Below are positions 24,232-34,390 of a stretch of 34,527 bases of DNA, in pieces; within the stretch, counting starts at the first letter, position 1, and each line of letters starts with the position of its first letter. Under the pieces are notes generated by a model. It searched no databases and had not been told where the DNA came from. It saw only the letters and a program-made list of their open reading frames with translations. Source of the stretch: Streptomyces sp. AA1529 (GTDB taxonomy: Bacteria > Actinomycetota > Actinomycetes > Streptomycetales > Streptomycetaceae); assembly GCF_000280905.1 (NCBI RefSeq), contig NZ_ALAP01000022.1, forward strand, positions 1 to 34,527. Reading direction: 5' to 3'. The position numbers were made by a program, and so were the translations under genes.

Positions 24232-25446
24232 CTATGCGTGCGGTCCGACAGCGACACCGAACTCCCCGCCGGCCACCCGGGCCCGCAGCCGGTCGCCCTC
24301 CGCGACCTCCGCGGCGTCCCGGACCACGGCGCCGTCCTCCCGTTGCAGCACTGCGTAGCCCCGCTCCAGCGTGGCGGCCGGGGAGAGCGCGACGACGCGG
24401 GCGAGGGTGTGCTCCAGGGCGTCCTCGGCGCGGGCCAGCCGGTGGTCGAGCACGCGCCGGGAGCGGTCCAGCAACGCCGAGATCCCCTCCTCGCGGTCCA
24501 CCACCATGGCGTGCGGATCGGCCATGGCGGGGCGGCTCATCACCTCCGCGAGGCCGCGCTCCTCGCGCTCCAGCAGCCCGTTGATCACCCGCCAGGCGCG
24601 CTCCCGCAGGGCCCGCACCCGCTCGTGCTCCTCGCCGACATCCGGCACGGTGTCCTTCGCCGCGTGCGTGGGCGTGCGCGAGCGCAGGTCGGCGACCAGG
24701 TCCAGCAGCGGTGCGTCCGCCTCGTGCCCGATCGCCGACACCACCGGAGTCCGCACCGCCGCGACGGCACGCACCAGCCGCTCGTCCGAGAACGGCAGCA
24801 GATCCTCCATGCCGCCGCCGCCCCGCGTCACGATGATCACGTCCACGTCCGCCCGGGCGTCCAACTCGTGCAGCGCCTCGATGATCTGCGGAACCGCGTA
24901 GACCCCCTGGACCGCCGTGTTCCGCACCTCGAAGCGCACGGCCGGCCAGCGCTCCCGCGCAGTGTGCAGCACGTCCCGCTCGGCGTCCGAGGCCCGGCCC
25001 GTGATCAGCCCTATCCGCTGCGGCAGGAACGGCAGCGGCCGCTTGCGCTCCGCCGCGAACAGCCCCTCGGCCGCCAGCGTCTTCCGCAGCCGCTCCAGCC
25101 GCGCCAGCAACTCGCCCATCCCCACCGGGCGGATCTCGGCGGCGCGCAGCGAGAGACGGCCCGTCTTCTCGTACCACTCCGGCTTCGCGTGCACGACGAC
25201 CCGGGCGCCCTCGCCGATGACGTCCTTGACCTGCTCGTACACCTGACGGAAGCAGGTGACGCTGAGTGACACCTCGCGGGAGGGGTCGCGGAGCGTCAGG
25301 AAGACGATGCCGGCGCCCGGCCGCGGCGAGAGCTGGACGATCTGCCCCTCCACCCAGACCGCGCCCAGCCGGTCGATCCAGCCACGGATCAGCCGCGAGA
25401 CCTCGCTGACGGGGATCGGGGATTCGGCGGACGTGGTGAGAGCCAT
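24232..25446 (-). CDS. xseA: Exonuclease VII large subunit
   Basis: 404 residues. N-terminal OB-fold (about 10-105: [39 protein letters not shown]), then the catalytic domain with [65 protein letters not shown], and a coiled-coil C-terminus with LERGYAVLQ. The start is ATG 25446. It is first of the xseA-xseB pair. Upstream, five 8-bp tandem repeats separate it from the permease gene. Confidence 0.97.
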   Translation of the reverse strand: MALTTSAESPIPVSEVSRLIRGWIDRLGAVWVEGQIVQLSPRPGAGIVFLTLRDPSREVSLSVTCFRQVYEQVKDVIGEGARVVVHAKPEWYEKTGRLSLRAAEIRPVGMGELLARLERLRKTLAAEGLFAAERKRPLPFLPQRIGLITGRASDAERDVLHTARERWPAVRFEVRNTAVQGVYAVPQIIEALHELDARADVDVIIVTRGGGGMEDLLPFSDERLVRAVAAVRTPVVSAIGHEADAPLLDLVADLRSRTPTHAAKDTVPDVGEEHERVRALRERAWRVINGLLEREERGLAEVMSRPAMADPHAMVVDREEGISALLDRSRRVLDHRLARAEDALEHTLARVVALSPAATLERGYAVLQREDGAVVRDAAEVAEGDRLRARVAGGEFGVAVGPHA

Positions 25447-25530
25447 GCGAGAAGGCTAGGCCCTGCCACCGACAGCCCGGCCCCCTTCTCCCAGCCGCTC
25501 CGCGCTTCCGCCTGTCCGCCCGCCTGTCCG

Positions 25531-25570
25531 TCCGACCGTCCGACCGTCCGACCGTCCGACCGTCCGACCG
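25531..25570. repeat. 8-bp tandem repeat, five copies
   Basis: TCCGACCG repeated exactly five times, preceded by a half unit TCCG; between the permease stop and the xseA start. Confidence 0.95.
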
Positions 25571-25578
25571 ACTCCGTC

Positions 25579-25601
25579 CTGCCCCGCTCCGGGAGGGGCA
25601 G
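25579..25601 (-). terminator. Terminator of the APC permease gene
   Basis: 7-bp stem CTGCCCC / GGGGCAG with a 9-nt loop, just beyond the leftward stop. Confidence 0.6.
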
Positions 25602-25607
25602 TCGGCT

Positions 25608-27113
25608 TCAGTCGGCGGTGGCGTCCCGGTCGGCTGCGGCCTCCCGCCGGTCCCGCCGCCGCAGCACCACCAGGGCCAGCAGGGCGAGCGCCAGCCACAC
25701 CAGGCCCACCCAGTGCGCCTCTCGGTTGGCGGTGACGACCACCGCGACGATGATCCCGAGCCCGACCAGCGGCACCACCCAGTTCCACAGCAGGTGCGCC
25801 CGCCCCGCCGCGCCGCCGGGTGCGCCGCCCTCCGGCGCCGGACCCCCGGGGGACGAGCCGCCCGGCGCCGCGGCCCGGCCCGCCGGGCGCCGCCCCTCCC
25901 GCCGGCCGAGCCCGTAGTAGCCCATGACCGACAGGTGCAGCATGCCGAAACCGAAGAGGGCGCCGATGTCCACGACGGAGACGAGGCGGTCCAGACCGTC
26001 GGCGGCCCGCGCGGCCCACACCGCCGCGCACAGCGTCAGCACCGCGCTCAGCAGCAGCGCCCGCCCCGGAACCCCGGTGCGGTTGCCGACCTCGGCCAGC
26101 ACCCGCGGCAGCCGCCGGTCCCGCGCCATCGCGTACAGCAGCCGCGCGGCCGCCGCCTGCCCGGCCAGTGCCGCGAACGCCGCACCGATCGCCTTGCTCA
26201 CCGCCACCGTCGTCTCCAGCCAGCCGCCCACCGCCGCCTTCGTCGCGGTGTAGAAGGCAGCACCCTGGGAGGCCGGATCGTCGGCGAGCCGCTGCGAGGA
26301 GTCCTGCGACAGCAGCGCGGCCAGATAGGTCTGGACGATGAAAAGCACACCGGTCACCAGCAGGCACCACACCAGGGCACGGGCCACCGGGGTGCCGCGG
26401 TCGCCCTTGCCGGCCCGCGCCTCCTCGGCGAAGTTCGCGATGGCGTCGAAGCCGAGGAAGGAGAGCACCGCCACGGACACCGCGCTCAGCAGCGCCGTCA
26501 GCGAGAAGGCGCGGTCCCCGGTGACCGGGGAGAGCCAGCCCCGCGCGGGGCCGTCCTGCACCAGTACCACCAGCGCTGCCGCCACGAACACCAGCAGCAC
26601 CAGGATCTCCATGGCCAGCACCAGGAATCCGACCACTGCCGCCCGGCGCACCCCCGAGAGATTGAGCGCTGTCGTCACCACCACCGCGAGGGCCGTCCAG
26701 ATCCACTGGTCCACCTCGGGCACCAGCTGCGCCATGGCGATGCCGGAGAACAGGTAGGCGACGGCCGGGATGAGCAGATAGTCCAGCATCATCATCCAGC
26801 CGGCCACGAAGCCGGCGCCGGACCCGAGGCCCGCCCGCGCGTACGCGTAGACGGAACCCGCCTGCGGCACCGTATGGATCATCCGGGCGTACGAGAAGGC
26901 CGTGAACGACATCGCCACCGTCGCGACCACGTACACCAGCGGCACCACACCGTGGCTGCGCGCGTCCAGCGCACCGTAGATGCCCACCGGCGCCATCGGC
27001 GCGATGAACAGCAGACCGTAGACGATCAGATCGCGCAGCGTCAGACTGCGCCGCAGCGCCCCGTCCGGGCTGTCCCCGAGGATGTCGGCCGTGCGCGAGC
27101 GGGCTCCAGGCAT
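25608..27113 (-). CDS. APC-superfamily amino acid permease
   Basis: 501 residues, about 12 membrane segments. The first helices are typical of the family: [20 protein letters not shown], then [20 protein letters not shown] and [35 protein letters not shown] is the conserved helix 6-7 region, and helix 8 carries [20 protein letters not shown] with [10 protein letters not shown]. The loop near residue 415 is a Pro/Gly-rich insert. ATG 27113 is chosen by family length although no clear ribosome-binding site precedes it; ATG 27191 would add 26 residues. The substrate cannot be deduced. Divergent from ispH. Confidence 0.92.
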   Translation of the reverse strand: MPGARSRTADILGDSPDGALRRSLTLRDLIVYGLLFIAPMAPVGIYGALDARSHGVVPLVYVVATVAMSFTAFSYARMIHTVPQAGSVYAYARAGLGSGAGFVAGWMMMLDYLLIPAVAYLFSGIAMAQLVPEVDQWIWTALAVVVTTALNLSGVRRAAVVGFLVLAMEILVLLVFVAAALVVLVQDGPARGWLSPVTGDRAFSLTALLSAVSVAVLSFLGFDAIANFAEEARAGKGDRGTPVARALVWCLLVTGVLFIVQTYLAALLSQDSSQRLADDPASQGAAFYTATKAAVGGWLETTVAVSKAIGAAFAALAGQAAAARLLYAMARDRRLPRVLAEVGNRTGVPGRALLLSAVLTLCAAVWAARAADGLDRLVSVVDIGALFGFGMLHLSVMGYYGLGRREGRRPAGRAAAPGGSSPGGPAPEGGAPGGAAGRAHLLWNWVVPLVGLGIIVAVVVTANREAHWVGLVWLALALLALVVLRRRDRREAAADRDATAD

Positions 27114-27192
27114 GGGCCCAGCTTGCCGCAGAACGCTCCCGTCGGCAGCGGACAAACGCGCCCCGGCCGCGTCGCGCCCCCCGTCGTCCATC

Positions 27193-27243
27193 CGCACCCC
27201 CGCGCCCCCGCGCCCCCGCGCCCTCGCACCCCCGCACCCCCGG
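27193..27243. repeat. C-rich simple repeat in the permease-ispH gap
   Basis: Imperfect 8-10 bp units of CGCGCCCCC type, about five copies, strongly strand-asymmetric (nearly no G runs). Confidence 0.6.
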
Positions 27244-27353
27244 CGCACACCGGCGCCGCCTCGGACACTCCCACGCCCGCCGGGTGCCTCCGCCGCCCGC
27301 GCCACCGCGGGCGGCCCCCGGAACGACGCGCGCACGGCCTTTACGATGGAGCC

Positions 27354-28391
27354 ATGACTGGTACGCCCGCCCGCAGGCCCGACGACGCACCGGAAACCAC
27401 CGCACCGCAATCCGCCGCTCCGGGCCGCCGCCGCGTCCTGCTGGCCGCGCCCCGCGGCTACTGCGCGGGCGTGGACCGCGCGGTGATCGCCGTGGAGAAG
27501 GCGCTGGAGCAGTACGGCGCTCCGATCTACGTGCGGCACGAGATCGTGCACAACAAGTACGTGGTCCAGACCCTGGAGAAGAAGGGCGCCGTGTTCGTCG
27601 AGGAGACGGACGAGGTGCCCGAGGGCGAGATCGTCATCTTCTCCGCGCACGGTGTCGCGCCCACCGTCCACGAGGAGGCCGAACGCGGCAAGCTGGCCAC
27701 TATCGACGCCACCTGCCCCCTGGTCACCAAGGTGCACAAGGAGGCCGTGCGGTACGCCAAGGAGGACTACGACATCCTCCTGATCGGACACGAGGGCCAC
27801 GAAGAGGTCATCGGCACCAGCGGCGAGGCGCCGGACCACATCACGCTCGTCGACGGCCCGGAGGACGTGGGGAACGTCGAGGTCCGCGACCCGGAGAAGG
27901 TGGTGTGGCTCTCCCAGACCACCCTTTCGGTGGACGAGACCATGGAGACGGTCGATGCGCTCCAGGGCCGCTACCCGAATCTCCTCTCGCCGCCCAGCGA
28001 CGACATCTGCTACGCCACCCAGAACCGCCAGACCGCGATCAAGCAGGTCGCCGCGGAGGCCGACCTGGTCCTCGTGGTCGGCTCCAAGAACTCCTCCAAC
28101 TCGGTACGCCTGGTGGAGACGGCCCTGACGCACGGCGCCAAGGACGGCCACCTGGTCGACAACGCGGAAGAACTCGACGAAGCGTGGCTGGAAGGCGTCG
28201 AGACGATCGGCCTCTCCTCCGGCGCCTCGGTCCCCGAGGTCCTGGTGGACGGCGTCCTGGAGTGGCTGGCGCAGCGCGGCTGGGACGAAGTCGAGATCGT
28301 CAAGCCCGTGGACGAGCACATGCAGTTCTCGCTCCCCAAGGAACTCCGCCGCGACCTGCGCTCCGAGGCCGCGGACCGCGCCCGGGCCTGA
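27354..28391 (+). CDS. ispH: 4-hydroxy-3-methylbut-2-enyl diphosphate reductase
   Basis: 345 residues. Last step of the MEP isoprenoid pathway, making IPP and DMAPP. The three [4Fe-4S] ligands are C37 ([10 protein letters not shown]), C121 ([11 protein letters not shown]) and C219 ([10 protein letters not shown]). Other conserved blocks are [23 protein letters not shown] and [14 protein letters not shown]. The N-terminal 25 residues are a nonconserved Pro/Ala-rich extension. ATG 27354 follows GATGGAGCC. Monocistronic. Confidence 0.97.
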   Translation: MTGTPARRPDDAPETTAPQSAAPGRRRVLLAAPRGYCAGVDRAVIAVEKALEQYGAPIYVRHEIVHNKYVVQTLEKKGAVFVEETDEVPEGEIVIFSAHGVAPTVHEEAERGKLATIDATCPLVTKVHKEAVRYAKEDYDILLIGHEGHEEVIGTSGEAPDHITLVDGPEDVGNVEVRDPEKVVWLSQTTLSVDETMETVDALQGRYPNLLSPPSDDICYATQNRQTAIKQVAAEADLVLVVGSKNSSNSVRLVETALTHGAKDGHLVDNAEELDEAWLEGVETIGLSSGASVPEVLVDGVLEWLAQRGWDEVEIVKPVDEHMQFSLPKELRRDLRSEAADRARA

Positions 28392-28641
28392 CACCTGCCG
28401 CCGCCCGCGAGCCCGGCCGGACCCTCGGGCCGACCGGAAGCGGGCCGAGGCGGGGCCGAGCCGACGCAGACCCGGCCCGGATCCGCCCGGCCCGGACCCG
28501 GCCCGCGGGCCGACCGGGCCGGGAGACGGGCGGTGCGCCGTACCGCCGCGTCGGCCGAGACGGCACAGACAGGCCCCACCGGGGAGTCATCGCCGGCGCA
28601 GTACGGCCCCGGCCCCCGCCCACTCACCGACCGGCGGGCCC

Positions 28642-29316
28642 TCACCCCGCCGTGGCACGCCGCCGGGTGCGGCGCTGCTCCAGCGCGAGAGCCGTCCTCC
28701 GGACGAGCGCGATCAGTGCCGCCGCCAGGGTGCCCGCGTACAGCCACCCCGCATGCACGGCCAGCCCGGTGAAGACGTTCTGGAGCACTCCCGTCACGCC
28801 GTCCCCGGCGCCCCCGGCGAAGAAGAGCCCCGCGGTGTAGGCGAGCGGCACCGCGACCGGAGCGGTGAACAGCTCCGTCGGCCGCACCCACACGGCGGCG
28901 GCCATCGAGACGAGGACGAACCCGATGCCGTAGAAGGCGGGCGCCCCGCCGGGCAGCAGGGCCACCAGGCCCCCGATCAGCACCATCAGCAGCGTGGCGA
29001 AGACCCCGACGCCGAGCCCGGTCAGGCGCGGCGCCGAGGGGGCCGCACCACGCCGGGCCGCCCCGCTGCGAGCCGCCCGCTGCCGCCCGCCCGCCTGCTT
29101 GCCCGCACCCCGCCGGGATGTGCCTCTCGGCGGGGCGGAGGGCCGTGCCTGCGCCCGCTTCCGGCGGCCCGGAGACGCGGGTGCGGGGGCGGGCGCCGCC
29201 GGATGCGGAAGCCGCGGGCTCTGCCGGGTGGCGGCACCGCCGCCTTCGGCACGGCTGCCCGGGGGAGGGGCCCCGTACGGATCGTGCTGGGTCGTGCGCG
29301 CGCTGCGTTGCTCCAC
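28642..29316 (-). CDS. DUF6542-type membrane protein
   Basis: 224 residues from GTG 29316. The first ~95 residues are basic, Pro/Ala/Arg-rich and probably disordered; the rest has four membrane segments (LTGLGVGVFATLLMVLIGGL, FYGIGFVLVSMAAAVWV, VAVPLAYTAGLFFAGG, AGWLYAGTLAAALIALV) and an Arg-rich end. This matches an actinobacterial family with a Pro-rich head and a four-helix membrane domain usually next to ychF. Function unknown. Confidence 0.8.
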   Translation of the reverse strand: MEQRSARTTQHDPYGAPPPGSRAEGGGAATRQSPRLPHPAAPAPAPASPGRRKRAQARPSAPPRGTSRRGAGKQAGGRQRAARSGAARRGAAPSAPRLTGLGVGVFATLLMVLIGGLVALLPGGAPAFYGIGFVLVSMAAAVWVRPTELFTAPVAVPLAYTAGLFFAGGAGDGVTGVLQNVFTGLAVHAGWLYAGTLAAALIALVRRTALALEQRRTRRRATAG

Positions 29317-29783
29317 CGGGCCACGGTAGGCGGTCCGGCCCCGCGGTGGCCGTCATGAACACGCGGATTCCGCCAAAGGCGCCGGTCCGGCACACCATGA
29401 CCACCCGGTCCGCCGGAAGCGACCACAGGTGCCGACGTACGCGCTGTTCGGGGCGCCGTCCGGCGGGTCCTGCGGCCCGGCAGCCTGATGGCCGTACCGG
29501 CGCCGGATCGCCCACCCCGCGCGGGGCGCGGCCCCGCGGTCCGGTCGGTCGGCGCCGGACAGCACCCCAGCCGCCTCCGGGCCACACCAGAACCCCTCGG
29601 CCGCTCCCCGCACCGGCCCGGCCCCGATCCCGCCCGGGTTCCGCTCCGGTCCCGTACGGCCGCCACCGGGAAAGCGCGGTCCGGGGCGCCCGTAGACTGG
29701 GTGGTCGGCCTCCGGGCCGCCTGTCCGCCAAGAGACCCCTCTATGGAGAACCCCCGCCAGGGGCAACGGGAAGTAGTCGCCAC
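29317..29783. other. Divergent intergenic region before ychF
   Basis: 467 bp without a credible gene; open frames here lack start context. TAGACT at 29693-29698 is the best -10 candidate for ychF, and GGGAAGTAG lies just before its GTG. CCCCCGCCAGGGG-like symmetry at 29752-29764 could affect the leader. Confidence 0.4.
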
Positions 29784-30872
<1,089 letters not shown>

Positions 30873-30921
30873 CGGGTGACATATCACCACGTCGCTGATC
30901 TGGCAAACATGCAGGTCAGGT

Positions 30922-30958
30922 AGGGTCCGGCTCTTCGGGGTCGGGCCCTTTGTTTTTT
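30922..30958 (+). terminator. Intrinsic terminator after ychF
   Basis: AGGGTCCG pairs with CGGGCCCT (one wobble) around a 12-nt loop, followed by TTTGTTTTTT. Confidence 0.85.
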
Positions 30959-30961
30959 CCC

Positions 30962-31069
30962 GTGCTGGGATGGTGCTGGGATAGCTGACCCCTCGTCACC
31001 TGTCATCACCCCTGGTCATCCGTACCGTGCTGGGATCGTGCTGGGATGGGATGAGGAGCCCGTGCTGGG
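30962..31069. repeat. Paired 10-bp direct repeats
   Basis: GTGCTGGGAT occurs at 30962, 30973, 31027 and 31038, as two pairs with an 11-bp period, plus GTGCTGGG at 31062. The 323-bp gap 30873-31195 holds this, the terminator and no gene. The layout resembles arm-type sites of a tyrosine integrase. Confidence 0.7.
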
Positions 31070-31195
31070 TTTCGGGCGGTGATCTGACCGGTGCGCGGGG
31101 AGGGGGGCGGGTTTCGTCCACACGTCTTCTTCACGAGTCTGGGGCGCCGTGCGGAGGCCGTGGCACTTTTCCTACTCGTTTGACACACTCGGGGT

Positions 31196-31480
31196 ATGGC
31201 TGAGACGACGTACAGCATCGGGGAAGGTCCGGCGACGCGGGTGAGCCTGTCGCTGCCGGAGGGGACCGCGGAGGCGATCCGGGCGCGGGTGGGCAAGCGG
31301 GAGTTCTCCGCGTTCATCGCCGAGGCGGTCGAGCGCGAGCTGCGCGGGCAGGTCCTGGACGAGTACCTGGCGGACTACGAGAGCCGCAAGGGGCCGGTCT
31401 CCGAGCCGGCTCGTCAGCGGGCGCGGCAGGTCTTCGACGAGGTGTTCGCCGAGGAGGCCGAGTGGCCCGCCGCAGGCTGA
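31196..31480 (+). CDS. VapB-like antitoxin
   Basis: 94 residues. The N-terminal part TRVSLSLPEGTAEAIRARVG, then KREFSAFIAEAVERELR, fits a ribbon-helix-helix DNA-binding fold (beta strand with two helices). The acidic C-terminal tail (VFDEVFAEEAEWPAAG) would wrap the toxin. It overlaps the toxin gene by 19 bp, the usual arrangement. The RHH dimer normally represses its own operon. Confidence 0.82.
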   Translation: MAETTYSIGEGPATRVSLSLPEGTAEAIRARVGKREFSAFIAEAVERELRGQVLDEYLADYESRKGPVSEPARQRARQVFDEVFAEEAEWPAAG

Positions 31481-31875
31481 GTCACGAGGGGACGCTGGTC
31501 CTCGACAGCGAGGGACTGTCGAAGCTGCTCGCGGACGACGAGCAGGTGGTGGCTCTGATCGCCGAGGCGCGCTCGCGCGGCATGGAGGTCGTGATCAGTG
31601 CGCTCACCCTCATCGAGGCCGTCCACGCCCGTACGAACAAGTCCCGTCTGAACTGGGTGCTTTCTGGGCTGCGGGTCGTCCCGGTCGGAGACGAGGAGGC
31701 GAGGGCTGCCTCGAAGTTGCTGATGAATGCCGGGTTGCACGGACACAAGTACGCGATCGATGCGGCGGTCGCCGAGGCGGCGCTGCGACAGCACCGCCCC
31801 GTGGTCATGCTGACTTCCGATGTCGACGACATGGCCAAGCTGTGCGGCGAGCGGGTCCGGCTCGTGGCGGTGTGA
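31462..31875 (+). CDS. VapC-like PIN-domain toxin ribonuclease
   Basis: 137 residues from GTG 31462 with GAGGAGG upstream. The PIN acidic residues are in place: D15 (LVLDSEG), E52 (LTLIEAVHAR), D100 (YAIDAAVAEA) and D120 (VMLTSDVDDM). These bind Mg2+/Mn2+ for RNA cleavage; VapC toxins usually cut tRNA or rRNA. Translation is coupled to the antitoxin by the 19-bp overlap. It is intact and of normal length. A long hairpin follows the stop. Confidence 0.88.
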   Translation: MARRRLSHEGTLVLDSEGLSKLLADDEQVVALIAEARSRGMEVVISALTLIEAVHARTNKSRLNWVLSGLRVVPVGDEEARAASKLLMNAGLHGHKYAIDAAVAEAALRQHRPVVMLTSDVDDMAKLCGERVRLVAV

Positions 31876-31942
31876 GCTCCCCTGGTCCGCTTTCTGCCTT
31901 TCGGCGGTTGGTCAGCGAGTGGCGGTGGAGCTCCAAGTATTC

Positions 31943-31977
31943 GGCGGATCACCGGTTTCGGTAACCGGCGATCCGCC
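31943..31977. terminator. Bidirectional terminator after vapC
   Basis: GGCGGATC-A-CCGGTT-TCGGT-AACCGG-C-GATCCGCC: 14 paired bases with one A-C mismatch. It separates convergent genes. Confidence 0.88.
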
Positions 31978-32038
31978 GCTATGTTGCCGCTCTTCCGCCT
32001 CTTGGCGAGTTCATTGGGCTGCGGGCGGAGCCCAAGGC

Positions 32039-33415
32039 TCAGTAGGAGCGGGGCCCGTAGGGGCTCCAGTGGCCAAGGAAGGGCTTGAGGTCGTCGCCGC
32101 TGGGCTTCGGTGGTGTGGGCAGTTTCGGTGCTGAGACCGATTCGGTGAGGTGTTGGAGGTGCGCGTCCGCGAACGCGAGCCACGCCTCGATCTCGTTCCG
32201 TTCCTGCCCGGGCGGCAATGATGTGGCGTGGTCGCGTACTGCTGTGACGTATTCGGTCAGGTGGTTGACCTGGTGCCAGGCGTCTGCCTGTTCTCCGAGA
32301 TGTTTGACGCGAAAGGCGTGGGCGTAGGCCGCGCGGGCTTCCTGCATGGCGGCTTCCCAGCGCTTTTGCTGTACCTCTCTGGCTTGCTGGTCTGCAAGGC
32401 GTTTGCGTTCCGCGGCTTCGCCGCGCAGGCCGACCTCTTGTGCGATCTCGGCGAGTTGGTCTTCCAGCGGCCGGTCGGGGAGGTCGGCCCATTCGCTGGC
32501 GCGATGCGGGCTGCCGCCGCGGAGGACGAAACGCAGGCGGCTGGAGGGGGTGTAGTCGAAGCGGGCGATGCGCATCCACGAGTACTTCTTGGCCTCGGCG
32601 AGTTCCTTGTCGGTGGGGATGTGTTCGCTGCGGTCCTGTTCTTGAAGGACGAGGAATCCGACGCTTTCGCCTTGGGCGGTGATGGTGAAGTGCGGTGGTG
32701 CCTTGCGGCGCCGATGGGGCGGGGGCGCGCCTTGTGTGGTTCCGAGTGCTGCCTTGTGGCCTTGTGCTTCGGTGGCGGTGATGAGGGTGTGGATGATGCG
32801 CAGGGCTCGGCCCTGGAGGGGTTTGGTCAGGCCCATGGGCTGCGGCTGCTTTTGGAGGGCGGCCACGACAGTGTGGGGTTTGGTGAGTCTGGCCGGCACA
32901 GGGAGCGGGGTGAGTTCGGCGAGGCGCCAGGCGGGGATGTCGACGAGCTTGATTTCGTAGCCGCTGTGGGTCGGGTATCCGCGGAGTTCCTGGGTGCGGG
33001 GGATCTTGCCGGACTTTCGGGCGGCGCTGACGCGTGACGCCCAGTTCACCGCGTGCGGCCCGGATTCGACGGGCTTGATGAGACAGCCGTCGTTCGCGGC
33101 GAGTTCTTCGAGTAGCTGGTCCGCGTAAGTCGTACGGGCCTTTGGTGCGGCTCTGGGGCGCGGCGGTGCCGACTTTCGGGCGGGCCGTTCCGGCGGCCGG
33201 GTGCTCTGTTCCACGGGGCGGATGCCGCGTTCGGTGAGATGCTGCTGCCCCTTCTCGGTGAGGTGGGCGCTCCATTCCCGCGGCGTTTGGTGATTTTGAC
33301 GAGCCCTCGGTTCTGCAGGGCCTGTCCGCTGGTCTTGTACGTGCTGTCCGGCCAGACACCCCTGGCCCACCCAGTCGAGCACGGCTCGCTGCCGCTCGTT
33401 GAGGGACTGGTCCAT
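32039..33415 (-). CDS. 458-aa protein of unknown function with two compensating frameshifts near the start
   Basis: Starts MDQSLNERQRAVLDWVGQG at ATG 33415 after GGAGG. Between 33362 and 33277 the conserved-looking peptide VWPDSTYKTSGQALQNRGLV-KITKRRG lies in another frame; removing one G from a 4-G run and adding one to a 3-G run joins it to EWSAHLTEKGQQHLTERG. So the N-terminal winged-helix-like domain is disrupted as written. The rest is intact: NWASRVSAARKSGKIPRTQE, a domain with SVGFLVLQEQD and YSWMRIARFDYTP, then a charged coiled coil (about 330-400). I recognise no named family. Confidence 0.65.
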   Translation of the reverse strand: MDQSLNERQRAVLDWVGQGCLAGQHVQDQRTGPAEPRARQNHQTPREWSAHLTEKGQQHLTERGIRPVEQSTRPPERPARKSAPPRPRAAPKARTTYADQLLEELAANDGCLIKPVESGPHAVNWASRVSAARKSGKIPRTQELRGYPTHSGYEIKLVDIPAWRLAELTPLPVPARLTKPHTVVAALQKQPQPMGLTKPLQGRALRIIHTLITATEAQGHKAALGTTQGAPPPHRRRKAPPHFTITAQGESVGFLVLQEQDRSEHIPTDKELAEAKKYSWMRIARFDYTPSSRLRFVLRGGSPHRASEWADLPDRPLEDQLAEIAQEVGLRGEAAERKRLADQQAREVQQKRWEAAMQEARAAYAHAFRVKHLGEQADAWHQVNHLTEYVTAVRDHATSLPPGQERNEIEAWLAFADAHLQHLTESVSAPKLPTPPKPSGDDLKPFLGHWSPYGPRSY

Positions 33416-33532
33416 GTAGCCTCCCGACGTTCCCTGGGTGCGCTGCCCCGGAGGCAATGCCCACCGCTTCCAGGGGAATTCCGGACGGCCTGAGAGAGCC
33501 TTCGATCGGATGAGACCTGCTGTATGGCGCGT

Positions 33533-34158
33533 TTACAGCGAGAAGAGCTCTTCCTGGTAGTGCTCGACCGCGCCGCGCCGCGGATAGAAGAGGCCGAGCA
33601 GCATGAACGTCCTGGGCCGCTTGGCCAGGTTGCCGATGAAGCAGTGGACGATGTGGTCCGGTGTGAACATCCGGTGAACCAGCGCTCCCGCAGCTGTTCC
33701 TCCACTCCCTGTTGCCCGTACTGGCGCAGGTATTTGCGGTAGGACTCGGCGGCCTCCCATTCCCGGAGGGCCATGTCGTGACCGGTGCAGTCGGAGTCGT
33801 CGCAGCAGAAGCGGTAGCGAAACTCCAACGGCACCCACTCCAGTTGGCGCAGGTCCTGGTCGAGGAGATCCATCTGATCGGTCAGGGCTGCCTTGGAGAC
33901 AGGCCAGGTCTCGGGGGGGGGCTCGAGGCCGTACTCGACGGTGTGCGCCGCTGGTCGGAAGGTGCCGACGTGCCGTGCTTCTCCTGGTCTCGTTCGATGG
34001 CGCAGAGCGATGGGGCGATCAGCGGGCGGAGGATCGAATGGTGTTCGCGCCAGCCGTCGCTGCTGCCGATCCTGGCGATGACCTTGAGGGTGCCTGGGTT
34101 CGGGCGCAGGCTCTCGGGCCGACGGTCCTGTTCGTGTGCGCTCCCCCGCTCCTGTCAT
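33533..34158 (-). pseudogene. Cys/His protein of unknown function, three frameshifts
   Basis: ATG 34158 follows TGAGGG. Pieces in three frames read as one protein: GTLKVIARIGSSDGWREHHS with ILRPLIAPSLCAIERDQEKHG; then VEYGLEPPPETWPVSKAALT with FRYRFCCDDSDCTGHDMALR and EWEAAESYRKYLRQYG; then FTPDHIVHCFIGNLAKRPRT and FMLLGLFYPRRGAVEHYQEE, ending TAA at 33533-33535. Likely breaks are the C5 run at 34143-34147, CC at 33965-33966 and CC at 33671-33672. The C-x4-C-x2-H cluster (CDDSDCTGH) suggests metal binding. If corrected it is about 207 residues; function unknown. Confidence 0.6.
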
Positions 34159-34161
34159 CCC

Positions 34162-34390
34162 TCACCCCCCGGTCGGCTGCGTCTGGATCAGACAGGTCAT
34201 CGAGGGCGACGCCGAGTGCGGTAGCGAGTGCACCAACGGTGAAGAAACCTGGCCGAATTGGTCCCCGCCCTCCAGTTGCTTCAGGGGGGCGAGCTGAATG
34301 TCCGCCTCCTTCGCAAGGCGTTCTGGAGTCCAGGCGCGTTGCTCACGTAGCGCCTTGACGCGGGCAGCGGGTGCTGGCTGCGTAGATCAA
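34162..34390 (-). pseudogene. Small XRE-type helix-turn-helix protein, frameshifted
   Basis: RVKALREQRAWTPERLAKEA and DIQLAPLKQLEGGDQFG lie in one frame, FFTVGALATALGVALDDLSD in another; together they form a complete XRE helix-turn-helix of about 76 residues. Correction of single bases at 34369-34371, 34245-34249 and 34165-34170 would give a TTG start overlapping the previous stop (TTGA) and a TGA stop three bases before the next ATG. Probable local regulator. Confidence 0.55.

Noticed and set aside
27192..28394. Leftward frame continuing from the permease through ispH
   Set aside because: Antisense to ispH, whose cysteine ligands and length are all correct.
31180..31195. TTGACA at 31180-31185 as promoter of the toxin-antitoxin operon
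   Set aside because: It is only 11 bp before the antitoxin ATG, leaving no room for a -10 and leader.
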